Source: Taenia hydatigena
Taxonomy: Eukaryota > Platyhelminthes > Cestoda > Cyclophyllidea > Taeniidae
Length of the DNA: 64,000 nt
Direction: 5' to 3'
Assembly (NCBI GenBank): GCA_036345935.2
Contig: JADWOT020000001.1
Span: forward strand, 18,433,761 to 18,497,760
A program made the translations under genes and the position numbers. A model generated the notes under the pieces. The model did not search any database, was not told the DNA's origin, and was given only the letters and a program-made list of their open reading frames with translations. Positions 34,440 to 46,300 of the stretch are shown here, piece by piece (position 1 is the first letter of the stretch; each line of letters starts with the position of its first letter).

Positions 34440-35569
34440 AGCCTAGATTCTGCCTTTTATTTATCGAGTCTCTTTCTCGGCAAGACCTATCATAAGCGAG
34501 GTGGGCCTGGTTAAGGCGTGTCCATGTATAATGGATTCTGTCCGGATGTGAGGCTAGAGAAGGAAGTGGGAAGGGAAAAATTTAGCGTATTCCATCCGGG
34601 TCTCATGCGCAGGAGGAGAATAGCAGTAAAGAACGTTAAGCATTAAAGACTACCTTGAAATTGGAAGACTGATGCAAAGACTTTCGCATCAGCGCATCGT
34701 GCGTTCTCTTTATCCTTTGTTTTAATACACTGGAATTGCATGAAACTTGCCACCGTGAAGAGATTCTTACAAAAGGCGAAGGCTTGTCGACAGTGTCAGC
34801 TAATCAACGATGATGAATGCATGCGCATTGCGCTTGGCTGGACGCCCTGGTCGTGATGTCTACGATGCATCTGGAGATTGAGAGAGTAGGGCAAGGAGAT
34901 CAACGAGTGTTGAACTTGATAGTAGACGTAAATGGCTCCATGAGCTTGCTTACTTCGGGTGGAAAAAATTCGTGGCCGTAATCTAGACCTTACAAAAGAG
35001 TAGTTTAATTGGGTCTGTACATGCCTATCGGAATCACGGCCAATCCGCCGACATTACGCATAGATTGATGAATTGCCTTCTTCCTGCCATCTTTATTGCC
35101 TTTTCTTATGCTTACCCTTTTCGTTGGTCGGCAATGGAGGCGACAATAGATGGCTACCAGCCAAACGTTAAAGCTGATGTCTTGTCCTTTGGAGTCTCAA
35201 TTTTTGAGGCTTCAACGTACTTTGGAACGCCACATAGGGAACTGTTTCTTTATAAAATTTTGGGGTGTCTGGTAGCAATGGCGATTTATGTTTGCTCATC
35301 TTCCATGAATTTTTTTACTTCCTCATTTTAAATTCTTCTTATTTTGCCCCCCTTTTAATCGGACGCTTATCGAATTGCAGAATTTCCTTTCCGAGGGCAA
35401 AGTTCTCCCCTTGCCGCAATACCACGGCTATGCATGTGAGGCAGAAGTTTATTACATTACGTAATCCTGCCAGTACGCACAGACAGAACGGCGACCGCAA
35501 TTCAAAGGACTCCGGCAAGAAATCGTGGAGTGCATCCTTGGCAAAAATGTTCCTCGTTACTTTGGATAA
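34440..35569 (+). pseudogene. Tyrosine kinase pseudogene K3 (in duplication unit B)
   Basis: Parts in order: N-lobe at 34558-34640 (KEVGREKFSVF ... IAVKNVK); helix C at 34648-34722 (MQRLSHQRIVRSLYPLF); a decayed catalytic loop at about 34880-34950 (ERVGQGDQRVLN then LIVDVNGSM, where HRDLRARN is expected); P+1 loop and helix F at 35110-35250 (FRWSAMEA ... KADVLSFGVSIFEA, with APE now AME); and after a likely retained intron, helices G-I at 35384-35540 (GKVLPLPQYHGYACEAEVYY, then TAA where Met of YxIM is expected, SCQYAQTERRPQF). It ends KNVPRYFG and TAA at 35567. Loss of HRD, frameshifts and stops make it inactive. The retained intron points to DNA-level duplication. It is nearest to Src/Abl-type cytoplasmic kinases; SH2/SH3 parts were not seen. 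Confidence 0.85.
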
Positions 35570-35769
35570 GACTAAATTACCTACACACAATCCACCTTGT
35601 TGCTGTCCCACTCTTATGCTTCGTTCTCAATGAATTTTGTTGGAATGATGTAAGTTATAGGATTGCGAACAAGTGTATTGGTGCGCTATCTTTGAGATCT
35701 GTCTTGCGGTTGACTCAATTTAGCTGTTCCCGCCTCTACCTTCGGCCGCCGCTACTTGCTATTTTTCAG

Positions 35770-38100
35770 TAGGGACACAAAACCAACACTTGAGTGGACA
35801 AGCAAATGCGTCTGCAATGTGCCTGCTTGCATAATACGAACAGAGCAAAGCATATTTTCGTTCCTTTAGCACCATTTTTGTTTTAAAAGGACCATATTTT
35901 ATAGTTCCATTCCAAGTTATACTCTGAATGGTATTTGGCAGGAAAATATAGTCCTCTGATCAGGTAGTTTCGATTTCGCATCGCAGAATGTTTCGCGTCT
36001 TCTTATTTCTGAAATTTTTAAATTTATTAAAATTTGACGTTTTTATTTGGCTTTTTCTTGCCTAGTAATTTTGATGTAGAGACACTTTACGTGTGTTCAT
36101 ATCCATAGCATTGCCATGACTGATGCACAAAGTGGACGCGGGCGCTTGGGCAGCACATGCACTGATCATAGATTCAGATCCGATTCGCAGATTAGCCTCA
36201 ATATATCAAAGAAGAGATGTTAGGAAAAAATGCGCTGTTGACTGCATGGTGGAGGAAGAAGGGATGCCTAAGAAGGCGAAAGTGTTGAGTGGGACATCCC
36301 TATGCTCTTTGTATCGCCGTCTGCAGGTGGTAAGGCTAGAGAGAGGGCGACTGTGATCTACATCAGGCGACCATCTCTATCAACTACGGTTAATGCCTAC
36401 GTAATCGTTCATGCTGTACACGCTTAACGATTGGAATTAGGTGCCAAGGCTTGCTTCTAATTGGACATGTGTTTGCGTGGTCGGGATCCTGCTACCGCCT
36501 AACCAGATGTCCATTTCACCACGCAGAGGAGTGTGCAGGAGGAGTCTCAGTGAGTCCCTGAGTGGTTGGCAGCCACCCAGAGGAGACAGTTCAATTGTGA
36601 ATCTAGATGGCTGAGAGGTCCGAGCGGCGCCAAGCTGCATAATGTGGTTGTCTTTGCCTTTCATGTGGTTACCAGTGATGTGTACTATTCACGAAGGTAT
36701 GCACAAGGGTATCGATCCATAAAATGTTTAAAAATAGCACTATCAATGAATGCTTTGTTCGAGTTTTTAGGTTGCAAAGGCATTTTAAACAACTTTAGAT
36801 GCTTCGCATGCGCCCTTGTACTGCTGATCTACTTAGTTATTTGTATTTTTTCGCGGTCAAAGCGTCGGCATTAGCAAAAGCATTAGCTTCTAGGCAGCAA
36901 ATATTATTATTAACCTCAAGGTAATGCACAACCATTATCATGATTGCTCTGGTCTATTTTTCAATTATCGGTTGCTTTTGCTGCCTAAAATGGGCAATTA
37001 CTTAATTGCGTCACCTATGTGTGACACGAGTCATTTATTAGGCATAAATGGTCAGCTGTTCTGCCTCGTGTCATGGATATATTAAGTAAAATTATCATTA
37101 GCGAACAAAGAATTGATTGGTTTATTGGACTGACAGCAATTACCTGAACTCGGCCAGCAGTGCAGCGGCTGCGAGGTGGTCGCTTGGAGACACGGCTTCG
37201 TTGTTGAGGGCGAAAACATTTACTCTCCTGTAGATTGTAATTTTGTCTTGGTTAAACGACTAGAAGTCCAGACCTGTGGACACTCATCTACTCTGTGCTT
37301 CAAAGGAGCTGGTCATGAACTTTACGGCGGCTCTACAGAGAGGGTAAAATGTGACTAAATGAAAGGTCGCACTGCCGTCTACTTTCCGCCTCCCCACATC
37401 TTTGGCTAAATAAAAACAAGGTGAACACAATGCATGTATAATAGATAATCTTAGTACTGTTACTGTGCCTCCACGTGCAACAAAAGCAGAAGGCGTGATT
37501 AAATGGCCACATGGGTATAGGAGTATGCGAATCAAGAATCGCAATTGGGACGAACTGATAAAATCCCAGCCTTAAAGTAAAAAATTAGTCTGCGCTATAT
37601 AGTTCTCACCAATTTTTAAGGCTCGAATTATTTAATTAGACTCACTAAGGTTTTACGCAATGCGGGAGGGACGGGACATCCCGAGTGCGTCCTCCAAACG
37701 GAACTATCGCAGCCGATCAAACGATCCCATTCAGCCTCCACATTCGACACAAACCCGGGTGTAATCGTCAAAATGGCTTACCTTTTAGTCTTTTACATAG
37801 TTTTGTGCGATCAAAATGTCGAATTAATAACGAGTTAGTGGTAGAGGAAGTGGACGATTCCATTGAGGTATGCCAGACATCTAGGGAGCCGGTAGGATCC
37901 CACAGCGTGCTCTTCGTAAAGAAGAAGACTGAATTTCCCACTTTCTATGCCAAGTTTTAATAAATTTGCCTTGAATGAAACCAATAATTAGCGTGTACTC
38001 CACCAGCATCACATGTTATGTGCTGATTGCTCACTCCAGCTTGCACGTCACACATTTGTGTTGTGGAGGATTTATTAGCTTGTCATAAATGGCAGTGATG
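35770..38100. other. Non-coding right half of duplication unit B
   Basis: This holds only sequence matching unit A's right half and the nested sub-repeat at about 37010 and 38040. No supported gene. Confidence 0.5.
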
Positions 38101-38150
38101 CTGCAATGCTCATGAGCGTTATCGAAAGCTATGGGCCTTCTGTCTATTAA

Positions 38151-38582
38151 TTGATGTATTATAAGAAGGGTCATGGCAATGGTCATGACCCCACGCGGAT
38201 GAATGGCATGCCACGCTATGAACATGTCAATCTCTCCCACTTCAGTGTACAGTGTAAATCAACCCGTTCTACAATCAATGCTCCTGAGCATGCTAAATTA
38301 AAATCAAATGGTAATGAGAGTGGATACAATGCATCTTCTTCAATCTGCCTTGGAGATCGCACTGAGAATAGATGGCTACCCTTGGCCAAACCCACTTCGA
38401 GGAGAGTGTGTGCGCTGACATCAGTCCCCATTTTGCCATGGGTAAACGGCATGAATGTATTTTATGAAATCCATGGCACACAACCGATGTCGTTGTTTGA
38501 ATCGAAATGGAAGTTAGGATTTGAATGGGAGCTTGATTCTATTGAATTAACCTCTACCACGTTGGTTGAAAGTGAGATGTGA
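38151..38582 (+). CDS. Open frame of 143 codons, unknown
   Basis: The longest single open frame outside the recognised genes. The sequence is hydrophilic with a Trp/Glu-rich end (ESKWKLGFEWELDSIELTS). No signal peptide, membrane span or motif is seen. It begins right after the tandem duplication. An 8-base inverted repeat (GGGTCATG/CATGACCC) lies near the start of the frame. It could be an exon or chance. Confidence 0.25.
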   Translation: MMYYKKGHGNGHDPTRMNGMPRYEHVNLSHFSVQCKSTRSTINAPEHAKLKSNGNESGYNASSSICLGDRTENRWLPLAKPTSRRVCALTSVPILPWVNGMNVFYEIHGTQPMSLFESKWKLGFEWELDSIELTSTTLVESEM

Positions 38583-39401
38583 GGCAACTTCTGGTCTTTA
38601 CTTGAAACACATGGAAAGTACAATCAAGTGTTACGGAGTTACGCCCTGCCATCTCATTACATGTGACTGCTCCAGTATTTTCTGTACGGCCAGATGACTA
38701 TTAGTGCGATCGCACGATCAACAAATGCATTAACTAGTCGTTCTATCTTGCAGTATTGAAGCATCGGATTATTTCCAGGCTGTGCGCTTATGCGTGAGCA
38801 GGGGTGGAACAATACGAAGGGTCTGGATCCGTGCAAGCTTGGTATCCGTTAATCATTCGAAAATAACTACGTTGTTTCACAGCATTAGTGCTGCCGAAGC
38901 AAGAGTTGATGGTAATTACATATGGTCACAATGTCAATCTTTTCGTCGGGTCTAGCACGTAGACGCTATTTAGCACATATGCCTGGCCGTCTTTATGGAT
39001 TATGCTGAGTTTCAAAAAAGGTCTGGAGAATGAAATTGGCATATGGATAAAGCGGCAAACTTCTAGATGCATACAAGTTTATACTGCGATGACCAAACTA
39101 TCCGAAATTGAGATGCGAGGTGGTGCATAAGGAGCCTATATCGAGGTATGTGAGGTCAGCTGGTTGCGATGAAAATATTACGATGCATATCTCTCCTACA
39201 TGTTGGATTAACATTTTTCGAATTCTCTGCAGCATTTTAAGGACATATGCTCAGCCTTTTATTTCCATTTGTGACTTACTTTCATTACATTACTAAAACA
39301 ATTTTAGATAACAGGCGTTTCCACAAAATGGTGTGGTTAAAGGGTGCATGTGTTGGTCATTGGGCCAACGATCAGAGGAAGGAGTGGCGTGGATGTGCTA
39401 G

Positions 39402-40148
39402 CTACGCGTTGCTGGTGTTGTGCCCATTGGCCATGTGGTGCAGTGCAATATGTTGGGAAAGGCAGTTCGCCTGAGAGAGAACGCGGATGTATCGGATAGC
39501 AAAGAGGCAGGCAGTGGCCGAGGGAAGGGCCCGAGGCCTTACCACTGCGAGCTGCTCAACGCATTGGTCGACGTGCTTGGGCACCTTTACGGGCTCACCT
39601 CTACTTCTATTAATGTGAGCAACGCAGTGTCCTAGAAACATACAATGCTATTTATTTACAGTAAATGTGAGTATGTAGGATTTGACTGGCGATGGGTTAC
39701 TGAGAGAAATCAACGTCAAGCTAGAAGTTGAAGCTTGCTTGAAAAAGTGTTATTGCACGCTGGGTTACGCGGTAGCAACAAATGGGCAACTTTCAGTGAT
39801 GAAATGCGTAGACTCCTTAGGTCTAATTCCGTCTGTCTACCTTCAGCCCTGCACAACTTCAACTTCCATTGCTTGCTTAGCTACCTTAAAGAAAATTGGG
39901 ATGAGATTCGTCTGTGCAGCAAGGTACTGTGAATGTTAGAGAATAATTCGCCGTTGTCTGAGTGAATTTTCCTTGAGGAGATGAAATGAAGCCACCATTT
40001 CCCCTTGTTAACAGATTTTAAGTAGTAGTCGACAAGTCCAATGGCATTACTGAGCCAAATGGGCGTTGAAGTGAATGCAGCCGATCTTGCAACGTATTGG
40101 CTGGGAGTCCAAGAAATCAACACACAAAGCAGTCATGTGTGCGGCTAA
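39402..40148 (+). CDS. Candidate multi-exon gene of unknown function
   Basis: Three coding-like stretches lie in order on the + strand. Stretch a, 39402-39614, follows GTGCTAG and ends at a GTGAGC donor (phase 0). It is clearly more GC-rich than its surroundings and reads MLGKAVRLRENADVSDS ... YHCELLNALVDVLGHLYG. Stretch b, about 39735-39923, ends at a GTACTG donor (phase 0) and reads LLEKVLLHAGLRGSNKW ... FHCLLSYLKENWDEIRL. Stretch c, about 40029-40148, reads MALLSQMGVEVNAADLATYW and ends in TAA. The composition suggests a soluble helical protein. The acceptor joining a to b is not resolved in phase, so an exon or boundary is missing from this model. No family is recognised. A minus-strand frame also spans stretch a. 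Confidence 0.4.
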
Positions 40149-40149
40149 T

Positions 40150-43060
40150 CCGTTGGATACTGCGATTTTGTCGCGTGTCGGTAAAGTCGTGAAGGTAGGC
40201 ATTTCGGTGTGGATAGAGAAGTGCAGCATATTAGGTAAAGTTAGCAATGCATACCCGATGCTAGAATCAGCGACCTTAAATACGGGGTATCATCCAGCTT
40301 GCCACACTTTATTTTGCTTGCTCATCCCACTATGACTCACATGAAAGAGGAATGTTGAAGGACTGTGAAGCATCAACGCATTTACTCTCTCCATCACCAC
40401 CAAAGGTCCGGATTTCTATGGGTACATGCAGTGTATGCAAACGATTATTCGCATAGTTTTTGTTGAGTCAAGTGAGCATAGGGAAATAATTAACCTGCAG
40501 CATTCCTTCCAAGAAGGGTATGAACACCATCATCCCATTGCTTTCCCCAACTTCGCTCTGCTAGTCAGTCCGATTCATTATGAATGAAGTTAGCTGGCAT
40601 GGAAACGAGTTTTATTTTGCGCGCCCTTGTAGTCACTTATAATCGGTCCCTTTTGCCAGTCCACATTCTGATACAAATTCATATAGCACCCACTATTTTA
40701 ATTTATTGCCCCTTACTACCCGTTTTCGCCAATAGGAAGCATTGCGAGACCTAGATGCTCATGGCAGCGGATGCTTGCAGAAGAATAAATGTGGCTACAA
40801 GTTTTACCCGGTTTGTGCACTAGCATAGCTTTAGATACAATTCCATGCAATTCCACGGCATTCCATTAGGTTTCCATCAAATACTGAGGTGCTTGCGTTG
40901 ACCAGAGCGCAGGATGGAGCGTGGTAGGTGCATGGCGCATCAACATCGTTGTCGTGTAAGAGCAGCGATTTGTAGTCCAAAATTGGAAAAGCCTTAAGCA
41001 TGAACGGGGTAAAGAAGTGGTGCGAATGAAAGGCATATGCACTGGCCACAAGTTCGACAACCTACAACTGGAGTGGCACCGATGTGTCTTGATGTGATCA
41101 TTATGATGTGCACCACTACTATAATAGGTTTTGGCAGAATGACTACCGTAAACGTGATCGCTGTGACACAGCAAATCAAACTTCCTTACTTTCAAATTCG
41201 ATATCAGCCCGACCTACTGTTTTTTGCCTGTAGAGCTATCAAAGAAGCATTGAGAAGGGTGATATTGATGAAAAAATAGTCAAACAAAGTTGACTATTTG
41301 GTCCCTAAGCATGCTGTTCTGGTAAGCAGAACAGGATCACACCTCGTTGCTCTAAGCCGATTCTCCAAGGGGATGCCTTAGAGAAGTCGTAAACTACATT
41401 TTCCTTCCAGTCAAGGCGTTTCGCCACCAAAGGCTGGTAGATGAAAGGCCTTACATAACTCTAAAATATCTTTCCAATTTATTAACAGCAAGTTCCTTAG
41501 AGCTGGCTCTTACTGAATCCAGTTCTGAACGATTCGTTAAACACTAGAGCGATTGCGCCCGCATTAAGTCCTTTCCAAATGAGCTTTTAGGTGTGCTAAT
41601 AATCACGCAAAGTCTCCGGCCAATCAGTCACCACAATTATGCTAGATTAAGTACCCACACTCAGGACAAGTCTTCTGTGGCCTACACTGGCAGGAGGGAG
41701 GACTCGTACACGCTAATCCTATCACTGTGCTAACTTACATCTGTCCGACAATGGAAACTGATGGTGCGATTAGCTGTTAGGGCACCTCCCAAAAAACGAG
41801 CCACACGGCCAAATAACTCCGGTCAATAACGAGTAGTGAGTTGAGTGTGCATCTTTAGGGAGGACGTCATAAATAGGATGCGTGGGATTCGTAAAACACT
41901 CTTGTTTTTGCCATAGAACAGGGCTTGGTCACAAGAGAATGCTAGACATAAAATATTGACAATTTAATATGCCTGAATTACGGTGGGATGTTTGGTGCCA
42001 AAATGCACTCTATAATGACGCCAAAACGCTCATACGCAACCCCGTATTCGCACTGGCTACGAGCCACCCGAATTAAGTGCCTGCAAGAGCGACAACAGAA
42101 TTCTCTCCACAAGGCGATCACCTCGACCGAAGCATTGGTCCTTCACCACGAACTGCAGCTCACACGAGTCGGGATCGTTACAGCCTAAAACATAGCTAAA
42201 ATCAAATCAGCATTGAGACGTCCTCGTATCTATTAGGCGAATACAGACAGTGCGATTTTCAAGAGCAGCAGGAATTGTTGCCAGGTCACTCAAAGTAGTA
42301 CTCTAAATCGGCAGTCCATTATCGATGGACATTAAGTGCACAAACATCCTTGACACGCAGCACTTGAAGCGATTTAATGACAACCCCATAAAGCGTTTTA
42401 TTCTAGCTCGCTTGGATGGCAGCGAAAGGCTTCTAGGCGGCGTGCGCGCACGTACTTACACTCACAGATATCGAATCAGGCTTCAAGCCCACGCTGTAGG
42501 CTCTCAATCTTTTTGTAGTTCGTTGCCCTGACTGCTCGAGTATCGCTACGGGCTACCACCACATCTGAAAGATACAAACAGGCGTCCCCTAGATCAACAA
42601 AACAGCATAAGCAACACCTCAATCTTCAAGCGTTGGCAGTTGGTGCGTGGTGATATATGGCATCAATAGCAGTCCAGCAGTTGGGCGTCGAACTCATTTT
42701 CTGTATGTGTGCCTTTGTTCGCATCATCTGTTTACGCGGTTTATGATTGAGGCCGTTCCTATTTCAGGCAACAAATCACTGCACCTGTAAGACATCGAAG
42801 GTGATGCGCCATATACCTGCCATCCTGCTCTGTAGCCAGAGCAAGTATCTCCGCGCTTGTTGAAATCTAAATAAAGTGCCGCGGAATTGTGTGGAATCGT
42901 AAGTAACGCCTTGTTGGTGCGTAAGCCGAGGGCGAAATCGCATTTGCACTCATAGTTGCTTTTGATACGCCATCGCACGCCATCTTCGCTTACGAACCTC
43001 AGGGCTCGCAATGCTTGCTACTGATGAGAAAAGATAAGCAAGAGGCAACAAATCGCAAAA
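40150..43060. other. Region without a supported gene
   Basis: Mostly short frames. At 41037-41279 a + frame contains CTTTIIGFGRMT, which superficially resembles a potassium-channel selectivity filter, but the flanking helices do not fit. Confidence 0.4.
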
Positions 43061-43070
43061 TGATCGAATC

Positions 43071-43301
43071 TTGAAGACACATTCACACACCTGTAATCAC
43101 CATGAAGAGCGGATCTACTTTTACTGTCTTAAACACTGCAGCCTTATTCACCTTTACGACCCTGGTGTTAATGTGAACCTTCGCAAAAGCCCGCACAGTG
43201 TACCAGCTATTCTATCCTCCAAACATTTCGGCCCAAAATCTGCTTTTGTCAAACGTACCGATTGTTCCACTGCAGGCTGCAATGGTTTTGTGAATGGTTA
43301 G
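43071..43301 (+). CDS. Possible B-box zinc-finger fragment
   Basis: The + frame reads TCNHHEERIYFYCLKHCSLI followed by H. That spacing of Cys and His, with an aromatic before the middle cysteine, resembles a B-box type 2 finger of TRIM proteins (C..H...E.L..YC..C....C). The last expected Cys pair is not clear. The frame ends in TAG at 43299. No RING finger, coiled coil or NHL repeats were found around it, so this is a weak call. Confidence 0.25.
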   Translation: MKTHSHTCNHHEERIYFYCLKHCSLIHLYDPGVNVNLRKSPHSVPAILSSKHFGPKSAFVKRTDCSTAGCNGFVNG

Positions 43302-46300
43302 TCGACAACATTTCCTTTTTTGTCCTAATGCCATAGTCGGTTCATATCCATGCTTAAGCGCATTCAAACGTGCAAGGTACATCTTGTAAGCGGACTAATT
43401 TATGAGCATGTTGATACTTATCGTGTAGAGGAGATTGGAGACTGCGCTATAACACTGCGTTTGTCTTCAAATCCAGATAATCATTTCTTTTTAACTGATG
43501 TACTGGCAATAGCTGTTTGCTCGATCTCTCGCTCTTAGTTTATTGCTTGTTGCGTTAGCTCAGGTTTAAGTGCAATAGCTCTCAATAAAAGAATAGGGTT
43601 ATCGATTTGACAGAGTAGCCAAAATGCATTTATACCCGGTCTTAGCCTTAGACTCCAAAAAAACGCGAAACGCAAGCAGTCCTAGTCTTTACTGGCTGGT
43701 AATTAGTTGGACACCGACCTTTATGGTGGGTACACACTATCCCGACATCTGATTTCCCCATTGTTCCTGTAGCTGGAAGATTGGCAGGACTACGGAAACT
43801 CGCCCACTAAGTCAAGTCAGGTCGTAACGTTTGCTTCTTTTCCAGTCTGATAAAATGCATTAAATATTTTTTGTTTGAAAGCGTTAGATTGCATTGTGTA
43901 CTTAACCACCTTGTGTCAACATGCAGCTGGCTCTACGTATATGCCATGCGATGAGTTCCATCTCTTTATTTGAAGCTCCTCACAAAGTGAGATAGTAGTG
44001 GATTATTTGTATGCAACCAGTCACATCCTGTCATTTATCTCACTTAAGTTTTAGCGCTATAACTTAAACGAAACGAAATGGATTAAAAAACCCGGGACGT
44101 AATGCCTGCCTTTGAAGGTATCATGGTTACCAGCACTTCGCTAGCCAGGACCCATTTGACCACAGTTTTATCTTCGTCCATCGTTTCCATGCCACGGAGA
44201 AGGCAACAAGTTAAGCAGAAAATCATGTTGGCGCTTCAATTTCGAGATTAGTTGTGCGCAAAATAATTATTAAAACTAGCTATTAAAATCGATTCAACGA
44301 AATTCTCTTAAGTACATAAATCGAGGACCAGATTAGGGATCGACAGCTGCCGTCCCGAAAACATTGTTCTAAATATCTTGGCTAATTCAGAAGGCTACCC
44401 TGGGGATCATCCTGCTAGCCATGAAGTCCGTGGCTGACTGCACCTTTTCAACTGCATCTTTAGAAATCCCATCCAAAGCCATCAAAAGCTGCCAATAATG
44501 CAGACCAACGCAATGGCCTAACATTTGACTGTACTTTTTACAAGAGACAGTCTTAATCTTGACTTGAAGTAACCTTCTCTACATATCAGCCCTCAGTATA
44601 GATTGAACTGAACAATTTTGATGGTCCTAGTCATCGATGAAAGAGCTTTAGGCATTGGCAAAGGTTCGCTGCTAGGAATTTGGGATTTAAGTGTCCACTT
44701 GGCAAAAGGCTGGCTCAGTAACACCAAAAGATGGTAGCAACGTCTTTGTGATGGAATCAGTTGGGGGGATTTTAAGTCAGCGTGTCGGATTCAGTTCTGT
44801 GTCTGGTACTAAGATGGGCAGTGGATGCATGGTAGTTACGAAGTCGATCCACTCACGCATTTCTACTAGTGACTATTCGATAACAGGCTCACTGTGACAG
44901 CTATTGTACCCCAAGCAAAGCTAACTCAGGAGCCATTTAATCGGGAGTGAGAGATCGATTAAGAAGCTACTACTATTTTGTACTCAAAAGCGATCACGAG
45001 GAAAAAGGTTCTACGTCTTAGGACTGAGCGCACCTCTATTGATCAACTCCATGACAACATTTTATGCGCTAATCAGATATTCAAGATGAGGCCTTTTAAG
45101 CCCCGGTCGAAAGTTCATAAGAATGACCACTCGAGACCGTAGGCTGAGACTCACCACGACCTATGAGATCACTGGTAGGCATAACATTGTCTTTTCAACA
45201 TTAATCTTATTTAAACCTTCCGCCCAAGGTGTGCGCCGTAGCATCGACAATGCTTGATGTCATTCACCATAGATTTAGATATATGTGACCTCAACATTCG
45301 CGCAAACGACAACCCACCGCCACATGCTGTACCGCAAACCCACTCACACTACCACTGGTCACATTAAGAGAACTGGTTTGGACTTGGATTGCCTTCACTT
45401 GACTGAACTAGACCGCAATTGATTGATCCCTCATGTGTCTAGCAACTGCTGATGCAAACCACAATGCATTTGTCACTTGCCAATACGAGCTCTACCACCA
45501 TTGTTGCACTCATTATTAAGCACCAGTGTTTAAATTTTTTTAACTTGCCTCGGACATTTTATCTTAATAGCATCTTCTTTTGCTTTAAATGAGCATTCTA
45601 TTTGAATGCGGGGATTTAGATTTTCAAGTCGAAAACACGTAAACTGCATTTCCATCTGCACGTTGAAACAAGGACACACAAAAGATTTACCACCATTCTT
45701 ACCATAAAAAAAGAATAAAGGTAGAAAAATTTTGATTGATGTTTTTTCTGCTCTCTTAGGAGAGCATGGGTTGTCACTCGAAGAGGTAGCGCGAATCACA
45801 CATTCTTTTTGAGCAACGTGGATTTTGACAGAGCCAAGATCCCGACGCTGCAACTTGCTAGAGACGTAAAATGACAAAGAGTGACACAAATACCTTCTTT
45901 GTTGGCTAATGTCAGCTAAACGAGGAGGAAGTGCACAGATATTTGCAAGAAAATCCACCCCTTCATTCTTATTCTAATGAAAGTCATCGTGCCATCGTAC
46001 AACCATCTGAAGTTGGCCAGCAAAGTCTGATCCACGTCTGAATGCAAGGTGATGACACTTAAAATTGCTCTTCTATTTTAAACGAACAGTTAACAAAATG
46101 TGGGTGCTCAACTAGGGTTGGAAATTGTATCAAGCGCCACCATGGAGCCGCTATAATGGCGGGACGAGTGATGATGATGCATTTGCACAGCATTTTGGAA
46201 TAAACACTACAGCCCGTTTTGAGTAAGAACGAAGTGAATAGTGGATCCCGGAAGTGCCTCAATGGACAATCTACAGCCACTTAAATGAACTGATCTAAAG

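Larger units (their letters stand above)
33690..38115 (+). repeat. Tandem duplication, unit B
   Basis: Second, longer unit of the tandem duplication; anchors are given under unit A. The order of anchors is fully conserved. Unit B is about 1.1 kb longer, mostly because it keeps kinase sequence at 34750-35700. Confidence 0.8.

Noticed and set aside
41037..41279. Potassium-channel pore motif (TTIIGFG)
   Set aside because: The filter Asp and the aromatic pore helix are missing, and no second membrane helix or linked exon is present.
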